Positions 1 to 7,239 of a stretch of DNA of 64,000 bases are shown here, one piece after another. The notes beneath the pieces are model-generated. The model ran no database searches. It saw nothing but the letters and a program-made list of their open reading frames with translations, and was not told the DNA's origin. A program made the translations under genes and the position numbers. Positions within the stretch are counted from its first letter, which is position 1; the number at the start of each line of letters is the position of its first letter. This DNA comes from CAWBUW01 sp963792075. GTDB lineage: Bacteria; Chloroflexota; Anaerolineae; Anaerolineales; UBA4823. The stretch spans positions 2,480,001 through 2,544,000 of the forward strand of contig CAWBUW010000012.1 in assembly GCA_963792075.1 (NCBI GenBank), given 5' to 3'.

Positions 1-933
1 ACCGGTTTGTTCGGCGCTGCCGCCCAGCAGTGGGTGCAGACCATTCGCACCTGGTCAGAAGAGTCAGGTGTGAACAAATCGGGAGATCTCTACGCTGAGC
101 GCATCGAATTGGATAACCGCCGGGTCGTTGCAGTCCACTTATCGTCCGTCCGGCTGCGCAACGATTTCCTGGGAACGGTCTCTATTTTCCGGGATATTAC
201 CCACGAGGTGGAGGTTGACCGGTTGAAGTCAGAATTCGTGGCGACCGTCAGCCATGAGCTCCGCACACCGATGACCTCGATCAAAGGTTATGTGGACATT
301 ATGTTGATGGGTGCAACCGGGCAGCTAACCGAACAGCAGGGACATTTCCTGCAGATCGTGAAGCAGAACACCGAACGCCTGGCGATCCTGGTGAATGACC
401 TCCTGGATGTCTCTCGGATCGAGGCTGGCAAAATTACGCTTTCGCTGCAAGCCTTAGATTTAAATGAAGTTGCAGACAATGTCCTGGCTACCTTCACCCA
501 GAGGATGAAGGATGAGGACCGCCCCATTACGCTGGAAAAAGATATCGCTGCGAAACTGCCCTTGGTGTTGGGCGATCGCGACCGAGTCTTACAGATCCTG
601 GATAATCTGGTAGAGAATGCGTACCAATACACACCCGTAGACGGGAAAGTCGTCGTGCGTGCGCGCAAGGTCGATGGTATGGTACAGGTGGATGTAGTGG
701 ACAATGGAATTGGCATCAAGCAGGAAGACCAGCCGCGTGTTTTCGAGCGCTTTTATCGCGGTGAAGACCCCCTGGTGATGGCAACGTCTGGAAATGGACT
801 GGGACTGCCCATCGTGCAGCGGTTGGTGGAGCTGCACAATGGAAAGATCTGGTTTGAAAGCGCAGGTGTGCGTGGTGAAGGCAGCACTTTTTCTTTCAAC
901 CTGCCTGTGTATGAAGAAGAATCATCTCAATAA
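1..933 (+). CDS. Sensor histidine kinase, 5'-truncated by the window edge
   Basis: This is the C-terminal part of a two-component sensor kinase; the reading frame is open to base 1, so the true start lies outside. The first ~70 visible residues look like the end of a PAS domain (pattern FLGTVSIFRDIT). A HisKA dimerisation domain follows with the phospho-accepting His in SHELRTP (about residue 83 counted from base 7). The HATPase domain has an N box (LVENAYQYTP), a G1 box (DNGIGI), an F box (FERFY) and a G2 box (GNGLGL), so all catalytic motifs are intact. A CheY-like regulator starts 115 bases downstream and is a likely partner. The final codons and stop lie in the left end of a palindromic repeat. 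Confidence 0.93.
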   Translation, partial: TGLFGAAAQQWVQTIRTWSEESGVNKSGDLYAERIELDNRRVVAVHLSSVRLRNDFLGTVSIFRDITHEVEVDRLKSEFVATVSHELRTPMTSIKGYVDIMLMGATGQLTEQQGHFLQIVKQNTERLAILVNDLLDVSRIEAGKITLSLQALDLNEVADNVLATFTQRMKDEDRPITLEKDIAAKLPLVLGDRDRVLQILDNLVENAYQYTPVDGKVVVRARKVDGMVQVDVVDNGIGIKQEDQPRVFERFYRGEDPLVMATSGNGLGLPIVQRLVELHNGKIWFESAGVRGEGSTFSFNLPVYEEESSQ

Positions 934-1008
934 AAGGGGGAAGTGGGGTGTTTTGCGCGTGCGAAGCACGCACACAACACCCCACACCCCAAGTTATTGC
1001 GAAGTTAC
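924..1008. repeat. Intergenic palindrome, family A copy 1
   Basis: Arms 943-962 and 966-985 pair at 18 of 20 positions around a GAA loop. Outside the arms, the left flank TCTCAATAAAAGGGG and the right flank CCCCAAGTTATTGCGAAGT form a weaker continuation of the inverted repeat. The same flanks and the same GCGAAGC centre recur at 31265-31342. The left flank contains the kinase stop codon (TCTCAATAA reads Ser-Gln-stop). It could act as a terminator between kinase and regulator, but no clean U-tract follows. Confidence 0.8.
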
Positions 1009-1048
1009 TTTCAGGAATTGAATGAGCCTGAATAAATGAGGTAAACCT

Positions 1049-1423
1049 ATGGCGAAGATATTGATTGCAGAAGATGAACGAGATATCCGAGATTTGATCA
1101 CTTTCACCCTGAAGTTTGCGGGCCATGATGTCGTAGCGGCCGCGAACGGTGAGGAAGCGGTCATCAAGGCGCGTGAAACAATCCCTGACCTGATCATGAT
1201 GGACGTCCGTATGCCGAAGATGACCGGCTATGAAGCGTGTAAGGTTATCAAAAGCGAGGCAGCGATCAAGGATATCCCTGTTGTTTTCCTTTCCGCAAAG
1301 GGCCAGGAGGCTGAAGTCCAAACAGGGATCGAGGCGGGCGCAGTGGAGTATATATTAAAACCGTTTTCGCCGGATCAATTGACCGAGCGAGTCAAAACAA
1401 TTTTAAAACAACACGGTAAGTAG
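1049..1423 (+). CDS. CheY-like single-domain response regulator
   Basis: A 124-residue receiver domain with no output domain. Visible landmarks are the acidic pair E8-D9, the phospho-acceptor Asp52 in MMDVRMP, the Ser82 switch position (FLSAKG) and Lys104 in ILKPFSP. It probably receives phosphate from the kinase just upstream and acts by protein-protein contact. The ATG follows a GAGGTAAACCT stretch that serves as ribosome binding site. The alpha/beta hydrolase gene starts 19 bases after its stop and is probably cotranscribed. Confidence 0.95.
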   Translation: MAKILIAEDERDIRDLITFTLKFAGHDVVAAANGEEAVIKARETIPDLIMMDVRMPKMTGYEACKVIKSEAAIKDIPVVFLSAKGQEAEVQTGIEAGAVEYILKPFSPDQLTERVKTILKQHGK

Positions 1424-1442
1424 AAGTGGCGGGCTCCAGATT

Positions 1443-2252
1443 ATGAGTGTGGTCACACTGCAAAGTGAATTAATTCATTATGAGGTCCTGGGCCGAGGCC
1501 GCCCCTTGATCTTCTTGCATGGCTGGGTGGGCTCCTGGCGATACTGGGTGCCGACCATGCAAGCGGCTTCGATGGGCTACCGGGCTTATGCGCTCGATTT
1601 ATGGGGATTCGGTGATACGGCCAAACGGCCCGAGATGTATTCCCTCGAAAAGCAAGTCGACTTGCTGAACAGTTTCCTGGATGCGCTGGGGATCGGCCGG
1701 ATTGCGATAATCGGCCATGGCCTTGGGGCTGTGGTGGGTTTATTGTACACCGCCAAATATGGGAGCGTGGTCGACCGGCTAATGTTCACGGGCTTGCCGG
1801 TCGAGACCGGCAGCGCTTCAGCGCGCTTGCGCTCGGCCCCTGCAACTGAGCTGGCAGAATGGCTGTTAGGGAAACTGCCGGCGATGGACTCGGCGCGCGC
1901 CGAAGCGCCCAAGGCAGATGCTTTGGCCATCTCGACCTCGTTCGATAACCTGGAATTATTGAATCCACTTGAGACCATACAGAAACTGACCACACCTTGT
2001 CTGTTGGTACACGGGCAGGCAGACCCCGCCATCCAATTCCCTGCAGTGGAGATATTGAACACCTTACCGGAGCAAACACATTACATTACCTTTGAACAAT
2101 CAGGCCATTTCCCCATGTTGGATGAAGCCAGCAAATATAACCGCCTCCTGGGAGATTTCCTGGCCCTGGCATCCGGTGAGAGCCCGCGCCAGCTACAGTT
2201 AAAGAGGAATGGAAGCGGCGCGTACGGTGATTTGGATGGCAAAATGCCTTGA
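1443..2252 (+). CDS. Alpha/beta hydrolase-fold protein lacking the nucleophile Ser
   Basis: A 269-residue protein with the alpha/beta hydrolase layout: oxyanion-hole HGW motif at residues 26-28, a nucleophile elbow at 91-95, an acid-loop Asp in HGQADPAIQF and a terminal SGHFPML His. The elbow reads G-H-G-L-G instead of G-x-S-x-G, so residue 93, normally Ser, Asp or Cys, is Gly. The fold assignment is secure, but conventional esterase or lipase chemistry is doubtful. It may be a non-enzymatic or signalling relative, since it lies directly after a response regulator. The last ~30 residues (after LALASGES) are polar and extend beyond the fold. Confidence 0.85.
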   Translation: MSVVTLQSELIHYEVLGRGRPLIFLHGWVGSWRYWVPTMQAASMGYRAYALDLWGFGDTAKRPEMYSLEKQVDLLNSFLDALGIGRIAIIGHGLGAVVGLLYTAKYGSVVDRLMFTGLPVETGSASARLRSAPATELAEWLLGKLPAMDSARAEAPKADALAISTSFDNLELLNPLETIQKLTTPCLLVHGQADPAIQFPAVEILNTLPEQTHYITFEQSGHFPMLDEASKYNRLLGDFLALASGESPRQLQLKRNGSGAYGDLDGKMP

Positions 2253-2277
2253 CATGATCTGGGCTTGCACGTATAAT
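2249..2277 (+). promoter_or_regulatory. Consensus sigma-70-type promoter of the tRNA-Asn gene
   Basis: TTGACA at 2249-2254 and TATAAT at 2272-2277 are separated by exactly 17 bases, matching both consensus hexamers at every position. The predicted start is about 2284, eight bases before the tRNA. The -35 box overlaps the stop codon region of the preceding hydrolase gene. Confidence 0.85.
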
Positions 2278-2291
2278 CCGCTTCGCCTTAT

Positions 2292-2365
2292 TCCTCGATA
2301 GCTCAATTCGGCAGAGCGGGCGGCTGTTAACCGCTAGGTTCCAGGTTCGAGTCCTGGTCGAGGAG
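2292..2365 (+). tRNA. tRNA-Asn (GTT anticodon)
   Basis: A cloverleaf is visible. Acceptor arms TCCTCGA (2292-2298) and TCGAGGA (2358-2364) pair fully and are followed by a G discriminator. The D arm contains AGCTC, the anticodon loop is CTGTTAA with anticodon GTT, and the T arm contains GGTTCGAGTCC. The 3' CCA is not encoded. It has a dedicated promoter and a terminator, so it is a single-gene transcript. Confidence 0.96.
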
Positions 2366-2372
2366 CCTTTTA

Positions 2373-2410
2373 CCTCTTAGCTCCATGTGCAGCTAAGAGG
2401 TTATTTTTTT
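2373..2410 (+). terminator. Rho-independent terminator after tRNA-Asn
   Basis: A 10-bp perfect stem (CCTCTTAGCT, 2373-2382, with AGCTAAGAGG, 2391-2400) with an 8-base loop is followed by TTATTTTTTT. It lies eight bases past the tRNA 3' end. Confidence 0.9.
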
Positions 2411-2437
2411 CCCTTATTTACGTTTTGAAATGAGAAA

Positions 2438-2476
2438 GATGTGGTTTGTGCGGGCTTTGCCCGCACAAACCACATC
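2438..2476. repeat. Perfect 18-bp intergenic palindrome
   Basis: Arms 2438-2455 and 2459-2476 are fully complementary with a TTT loop and a GC-rich core. It sits between the tRNA terminator and the terminator of the minus-strand zinc-ribbon gene, where no further transcript end is expected. It resembles the other long palindromes of this window in form but shares no obvious flank with them. Confidence 0.75.
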
Positions 2477-2482
2477 AAGAGA

Positions 2483-2523
2483 AAAAACAACCCCCTGCGC
2501 CATTTTCTGGGAGGGGGTTGTCA
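2483..2523 (-). terminator. Terminator of the FmdB-like gene
   Basis: On the minus strand, ACAACCCCCT pairs with AGGGGGTTGT across a 15-base loop and is followed by a T-rich run (complement of AAAAAAC at 2480-2485). It lies about 25 bases past the stop of the minus-strand gene. Confidence 0.8.
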
Positions 2524-2545
2524 GGTTCTGATCGGAGAAGCTGAT

Positions 2546-2860
2546 CTAATCTTTCTTGCTCTCTGTAGCTGTGCTGGGAGTGCTGGAGGCGCTGGTTTCG
2601 CTCTTTTCGCTCTTCTCGCTGTTTTCGCTTTTCTTCTCGGTTTCGCCGGATTTGCTGGAGGAGCGCGACTGACCCGAAGGAGAGCGGTGGTCTGTAGAGT
2701 AAAAACCGGACCCTTTGAACACGATCCCTACCGGGGTATACACCTTGCGCAGGGATTTCTTATTACATTCCGGACACCAGGTAAGAGGTTGGTCAGAAAA
2801 TTTTTGCTGGCGATCAAACTGCACGCCGCAGTTTTCACACCGGTAAGCGTACACAGGCAT
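2546..2860 (-). CDS. FmdB-family zinc-ribbon protein
   Basis: A 104-residue protein starting MPVYAYRC, the signature of the FmdB/CxxC regulatory family. Four Cys (8, 11, 29, 32) form a zinc ribbon, and GIVFKGSGFY follows as in the family. The last ~45 residues are low-complexity Ser/Glu/Lys, probably disordered. The ATG at 2860 is preferred over a TTG twelve bases upstream because GAGGTG lies at ribosome-binding distance and the family N-terminus starts exactly here. Family members are small putative regulators whose target is generally unknown. Confidence 0.9.
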   Translation of the reverse strand: MPVYAYRCENCGVQFDRQQKFSDQPLTWCPECNKKSLRKVYTPVGIVFKGSGFYSTDHRSPSGQSRSSSKSGETEKKSENSEKSEKSETSASSTPSTATESKKD

Positions 2861-2959
2861 TTTGCACCTCAAATCGAATTTCTGTAGATGATTATAGCGC
2901 CTGTCTACGCCAATAGCAAGACTTGGAAGGGCTTTCTTACATTATTCTTATGATTTTAT

Positions 2960-3026
2960 AGGAAAACTAATACGTACCTGGGGTGTGGTGCGAAGCACCA
3001 CACCCCAGGTACGTATATTTTCTCCT
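2960..3026. repeat. Intergenic palindrome, family B copy 1
   Basis: Perfect 22-bp arms (2970-2991 and 2995-3016) surround a GAA loop. The outer flanks AGGAAAACTAATACGTACC and GGTACGTATATTTTCTCCT continue the symmetry imperfectly. The same outer sequences and GCGAAGC centre, with a different inner arm, recur at 59715-59786. It lies just past the stop of the minus-strand TPR gene, so terminator function is possible for this copy. Confidence 0.85.
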
Positions 3027-3030
3027 TAAA

Positions 3031-5106
3031 TCAAGGAGCAGGAGTGGCGGTCGCGCGGGGGGTGGGAGTCCGGGTAGGGGACTTGGTGGGAGTCTTCGTG
3101 GGGGTCTTGGTGATGCCCTGGGGTGAGCTGGAGGTGGCCGTGGCCGGCTTCCGCGTGGCGGTTGGCGTTTTTGTAGCTCCCGATGGAGAGCCGGTACGGG
3201 TGACCGTGGGTGTTGGTCGCGGTGTTTGTGTGGCTCCCGGCGTGCGCGTGACCGTGGGCGTCAGCGTGGGCTTCGGCGTTTGTGTGACCGTCGGTGTCAG
3301 CGTGACGGTGGGTGTTTTGGTCGCGGTGGGTGTGCGTGTAGGCGTCTGTGTAATGGTGGAAGTGGAGGTAGGCGTCGGGGTGGCCGTCTCCAGCAGAGCC
3401 AACCGTCCTCGGGCGTATTTCAGCCAGTCCGCGGGGACCGCTGAGCTGGGCAGAGCCAGCAAAGCCTTCCATTCCGCTTTGGCCGCGTTGGGGTTCCCGC
3501 CACCTTCAAGGGTGCGGGCGCGCCAGTAATAAACGGCGGCTTTTTGCTTATCGTCCTCGGCCAGGTTTTCCGCGGCGGTAAGCTGGCGATAAGCATCGGT
3601 GAAGCGTTCTGCGGCGAGCAGGGCGCGCCCCAGATCGAGATTATAGATGTAGGAAGTGTCATTCAGGCGGACGGCTTGCAGCAGATCGTTGACCGCTTCC
3701 TGGCTCTTCCCCATGTCCAGCATGATCAAGCCGCGGTACCAATAAATCTCGGGGTTGTCTTGATTCAAAGTGATGGCGTGTTCCAGGCTATATAGCGTGG
3801 CTTCCTGGCTGGCGCCGCTGCGGTATTGCCCCTGGGCCAGGATCAGCCAGGCCAAAGCATCCTCGGGCACATAACGCAGATACACCTGCGCATTTTCAAT
3901 GGCTGCCTCTGGCAGGTCGTTGGCCAAATCTGCCTGCGCCAGGGTGAGATAAGCGGGGAGCAGCGTGATGTCGAGGCTCTGGGCTTTTTGGGCCGCTTCC
4001 AGAGCAGCCGGGTAATCTTCCTGGCTGAGCAGGATGCGCGCCTTTAGCCAGTAGATGCGTGGCTCTTCGTATGTAAGGAAATTCTGCAGTGTCGCAAGGT
4101 CTTGTAATGCGGCATCCGGATCGTCATGGTCCAGGTAATATTCAGCTCGCGTGAGGTACGCCTCTGCGAAATAGGGATCCAGCTCGATCGCCTTCTCGAG
4201 ATCTGGCAGGATATCCTCTTTGGGCGTGGTGATCGCCAGCACGCGCGCCCGTCCCAGGTAAGACGGGGCGAAGTCGGGGTTGATCTTGATCGCGGTTGCG
4301 TAAGCAGTAAGAGCCTTCTCGTAATCTTCCACCAACCGGTAAGCCTCGCCCAAAAGATAGGCGATATCCGGAGAGGCAGGGTCATCCCGCGCCGCCTGCT
4401 CCATATAAGATACCATGCGTGCATATTCGCCACGATCGTAAGACCGGATGCCGATCTTATACGCTTCGAGGATGGGATGAGGCGTGTTGACATACTGCGG
4501 AATGGGGGTGTAGGTGGCTTCGAGGAAGGCCCACAGCGGTGTCGCCCCCATCAAAGTCGGGGTGATGGAACGGTTTGGGGTTGGGGAAGGCAACGGAGTC
4601 CGAGTTGGGGTGGGTGTTTCGGTGGGGATAGCGGTGATGGCTAACACGATAAAGGTAGCCGTGGGACGGCGTTGGACGATGGCCGCATTGGCGACGAGGG
4701 AAGAGAGGCCAACCACAATGACCAATGCGAGCAGAATGCCCGCGACCTGGACCAGGCGGTTTGAAAGCAGGCGCTGGAGCGGCGTTTTAGGGGCTTCTTC
4801 TTCCTGGGGGGCCGCATTCCATTTACGCCGCAGCAGGGGAGCGGGAGGCAGATTCTCGTCGGCTTTGCGAGCGCCGAGCAGAATCATGCCGCGTTGGGCG
4901 GCGAGGTTGTTGGGGTCCAGGCGGAGCACATTTTCCAGGCAGTAGATCCGCTCTGTGGTCGTGTCGACGACCGCGCTTAACCACAGCCAGTACTCCGGGT
5001 TGTTGGAGTCTTTTTTGAGCAGGCGGGAGAGTAGATCACGCGCCCGCACCCGCTCGCCTTGGGAGACGGCCTGTACAGCTTCTTCGAAAGTCTTTTCTTC
5101 AGACAT
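3031..5106 (-). CDS. Membrane-anchored TPR protein with Thr/Pro-rich C-terminal tail
   Basis: A 691-residue protein. An N-terminal TPR-like region (residues 5-75) is followed by one transmembrane helix (~119-142), then a TP-rich stretch, a long TPR array (~205-570) and a ~110-residue tail of TPT/TPTV repeats ending in PAP. It probably organises protein complexes at the cell surface. The start is placed at the ATG at 5106 (MSEEKTFEEA); the frame runs open further upstream, but that part is Cys/Arg-rich, unlike the protein, and runs into the divergent gene. No Shine-Dalgarno is visible. TTGCCG-17-TAAACT just upstream would give an mRNA with almost no leader. Confidence 0.85.
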   Translation of the reverse strand: MSEEKTFEEAVQAVSQGERVRARDLLSRLLKKDSNNPEYWLWLSAVVDTTTERIYCLENVLRLDPNNLAAQRGMILLGARKADENLPPAPLLRRKWNAAPQEEEAPKTPLQRLLSNRLVQVAGILLALVIVVGLSSLVANAAIVQRRPTATFIVLAITAIPTETPTPTRTPLPSPTPNRSITPTLMGATPLWAFLEATYTPIPQYVNTPHPILEAYKIGIRSYDRGEYARMVSYMEQAARDDPASPDIAYLLGEAYRLVEDYEKALTAYATAIKINPDFAPSYLGRARVLAITTPKEDILPDLEKAIELDPYFAEAYLTRAEYYLDHDDPDAALQDLATLQNFLTYEEPRIYWLKARILLSQEDYPAALEAAQKAQSLDITLLPAYLTLAQADLANDLPEAAIENAQVYLRYVPEDALAWLILAQGQYRSGASQEATLYSLEHAITLNQDNPEIYWYRGLIMLDMGKSQEAVNDLLQAVRLNDTSYIYNLDLGRALLAAERFTDAYRQLTAAENLAEDDKQKAAVYYWRARTLEGGGNPNAAKAEWKALLALPSSAVPADWLKYARGRLALLETATPTPTSTSTITQTPTRTPTATKTPTVTLTPTVTQTPKPTLTPTVTRTPGATQTPRPTPTVTRTGSPSGATKTPTATRKPATATSSSPQGITKTPTKTPTKSPTRTPTPRATATPAP

Positions 5107-5163
5107 AGTTAGTATTGTGAGTTTAGCACAGGCTGGCGAGATCGGCAAGTAGGATAACGAGTC

Positions 5164-5193
5164 CTTACATAAGTATAAAGTTCCGCGTATAAT
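5164..5193 (+). promoter_or_regulatory. Putative promoter giving a leaderless LysM lipoprotein mRNA
   Basis: TATAAT at 5188-5193 is preceded at 18 bases by CTTACA (5164-5169; four of six match TTGACA). Transcription would begin within a few bases of the ATG at 5202, and no Shine-Dalgarno exists upstream of that ATG. Confidence 0.55.
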
Positions 5194-5201
5194 CAGCGGC
5201 A

Positions 5202-6191
5202 ATGACGATTGACAGGAACCACATCTTCTTATGCCTGGCCGGCTGGACTTTGATCCTGGCGGCCTGCGCCTCGGGCCCAACCCAGGTGGCAGCCACGCTT
5301 ACGCCTGCGCCCAGCGCTGAGTTCCGCGCTTACCGGACCGCCACTCCCAGTCGCACGCCAGAACCGGTCATCGACCTGACGCCTCTGTCGATCACGCCCG
5401 CTCCCAGCGCGACCCCTTTTACGCACAAGGTGGCGAAGGGTGAAACCATGCTGGGCATTGCCTTGAAGTACGGCATTAAGCTGGAAGACCTCCTGGCGGC
5501 GAACCCCACGGTGAACCCGCGCATTCTCTCCATCGATACATTGTTAGTGATTCCGCTGGAAAACGCCAGTGGGGAACCCACGCCTACCCTAACCCCGCTG
5601 CCGTTGAATATTTCCGCGCCGCGGTGCTACCCGGCGGTTGGACAGGGCCTGTACTGCCTGGTGGAGATCCAGAATACGCTGGACCAGGCCGTGGAAAACC
5701 TGTCCGTTTGGGTAGGTTTGTTTTCCGGTGAGCAGACCCAGGCCAGCCAGGTAGTTGTGCCTGCGTTGAATATTTTACGCAGTGGAAAGAGCATCCCTGT
5801 GGTGGCTTATTTCTCCGGCCCGCTGCCCTCCGGCTTAAGGCCGCGGGCTGAGCTCTTGACCGTGCTGCCGGTGGCTGAAGAGGACCAGCGTTACCTGCCG
5901 GCTCAGTTGGATGTTTTGCAGGTCGAAATCTCACCGGACGGGCTGCAGGTCCAGGTCTCGGGCCGGGTGAGCTGGTCGCCCGAGCAGCCGGCGCCCGGCA
6001 GCCTGTGGGTAGCGGTCATGGCGTATGATGCCGCGGGGAACCCGGTTGGCTTACGCAAGCTGGAAACCCGGCCAGCCTGTACGCAGACCCCAGGTGGGGA
6101 GGCATGCACTTCTGTAGACGTGAAGGTCACCGTTTACAGCCTGGGGCCGGCGATCCGGCGGGTGGAGGGCCTGGTCGAAGCCAGGCCATGA
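5202..6191 (+). CDS. LysM-domain lipoprotein
   Basis: A 329-residue secreted protein. The signal peptide ends in a lipobox LAAC with the modified Cys at residue 22, followed by a Pro/Thr-rich linker. A LysM domain (~74-119, THKVAKGETMLGIALKYGI...) should bind peptidoglycan or a related glycan. A second TPTLTPLP linker leads to a ~200-residue beta-rich C-terminal region with paired Cys, which I do not recognise and which resembles an FxLYD or immunoglobulin-like module. It is divergently transcribed from the TPR gene, with 95 bases between the two ATGs. Confidence 0.88.
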   Translation: MTIDRNHIFLCLAGWTLILAACASGPTQVAATLTPAPSAEFRAYRTATPSRTPEPVIDLTPLSITPAPSATPFTHKVAKGETMLGIALKYGIKLEDLLAANPTVNPRILSIDTLLVIPLENASGEPTPTLTPLPLNISAPRCYPAVGQGLYCLVEIQNTLDQAVENLSVWVGLFSGEQTQASQVVVPALNILRSGKSIPVVAYFSGPLPSGLRPRAELLTVLPVAEEDQRYLPAQLDVLQVEISPDGLQVQVSGRVSWSPEQPAPGSLWVAVMAYDAAGNPVGLRKLETRPACTQTPGGEACTSVDVKVTVYSLGPAIRRVEGLVEARP

Positions 6192-6204
6192 TCTACTCCG
6201 TGGG

Positions 6205-6237
6205 TTGAGCAAGCTGCACAAAGCGCAGCTTGCTCAA
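6205..6237 (+). terminator. Hairpin after the LysM lipoprotein gene
   Basis: A 13-bp perfect stem (6205-6217 with 6225-6237) begins 14 bases after the stop codon. No U-tract follows (ATAACCC), so termination strength is uncertain. The bases after it up to 6296 hold a C-rich stretch with a weaker GC hairpin (about 6261-6283) and no gene. Confidence 0.55.
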
Positions 6238-6296
6238 TAACCCTGTCTTCCCCACCCCCAACCCCCGCCCCGCTGGCGGGGGCTAAGAAAAATCTT

Positions 6297-6338
6297 TTTG
6301 GGGGGTAGCGAGCGATTTATCGCTCGCTACCCCCCAAA
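6297..6338. repeat. Perfect 19-bp intergenic palindrome
   Basis: Arms 6297-6315 and 6320-6338 pair perfectly around TTTA. The stem carries GGGGGG/CCCCCC and a GCGAGCGA core. It lies between two convergent genes, 36 bases past the end of the minus-strand DHH gene, and could terminate either. Confidence 0.7.
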
Positions 6339-6373
6339 CCCCGACTTTAGAAGACCCTAGCCCCAACGTTTCC

Positions 6374-7233
6374 TCAGGTCTTTTGTACGTCGGCTGCGGG
6401 AGGGAAGGGCGAGTCCGTGCGGGGGAACGAGAAACCCGCCGCACCCCGGTGCCCGCCGCCGCCAAATTTCACGGCGATGGCGGAAACGTCCACGTGCTCG
6501 GCGTAGAGGGTGACAAAGGTAACCAGGCGGCCATTTTGGTAGCCATCGCTGTAACAATAAGCGATTTCGTAGCCGAGGGATAGGATGTGGTGGCCCAGGT
6601 CACCGTCCCCATTGCGGTTGATCGCCAGAGTGCGGTGGCCCTCGAAGCGGATGGCAAAGCCGGCGCGGCTGACCTGGCGGCGGATGGCGCTCAGGCGCGC
6701 CTCCAGCAGGATCTGGCCGCGTTTTACCAGCCGCTTGACCGCGGCCGGGTCATTTTTTAACAGAGGCAGCCACAAATTATCGTTTTCCGGGTGGGTATTT
6801 TCGTGGAACAACCCCTCGTTGAAGGCAGGCGAGTCAGGCTCGGCCAGCCGCCAAATGTCCCGGTCACCGACCAGCACGATCGCCGTGGGTACAGGCCGGT
6901 CCGGGAAGAAGAAGCGCCAGCATAAGACACACGCCGCTTCGGATATATCCCGCACCCCTTCCCAGTCTTTCCCCTCTCTCCTATTTCCTGGATGGCAGAG
7001 ACGTGGTGGTCGATCCACACCAGGCTGCGTCCGGAAGCAATGCGCTGCATTTCGGCGAAAGAGAGGGAGAAGTCTACGATGACCACCCGCTCCGCGGCCT
7101 GGATGGCCTCCCAGGGAACCGGGTCGCCATAATCTATTTCGTAGAGTTGGGTCGTGGGTCCCAGCGCGTAACGCACGATTGCCCCACTGGCGCGCCCATC
7201 AGAATCATTATGGTGCAGGCACAGGGTGTTCAC
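6374..7233 (-). CDS. DHH/DHHA1-family phosphoesterase, split by a -1 frameshift
   Basis: The two frames together give an oligoribonuclease-like DHH protein of about 286 residues. The first frame (GTG start, 7233) carries HHNDSDG, VDFS and WIDHH, all DHH metal-site motifs. The second carries GDRDIWR and the DHHA1 motif GGGGHRGAAG. The frames join near 6967-6973, where the first frame reads agg gga aag, a G-GGA-AAG heptamer in the phase used by -1 slippage. Re-reading one base continues exactly as GERGKDWEGVRDISEA. Without a shift, the product ends at 6757 after 158 residues and lacks DHHA1. Either programmed slippage or a one-base assembly or genomic indel explains this. It starts 7 bases after the M50 protease stop, in one operon. 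Confidence 0.82.
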
Positions 7234-7239
7234 GCTGGC

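Noticed and set aside
3044..3529. Plus-strand open frames rich in Val/Gly over the TPR gene
   Set aside because: They are the complement of Thr/Pro codon repeats in the minus-strand gene; no start context or family resemblance.
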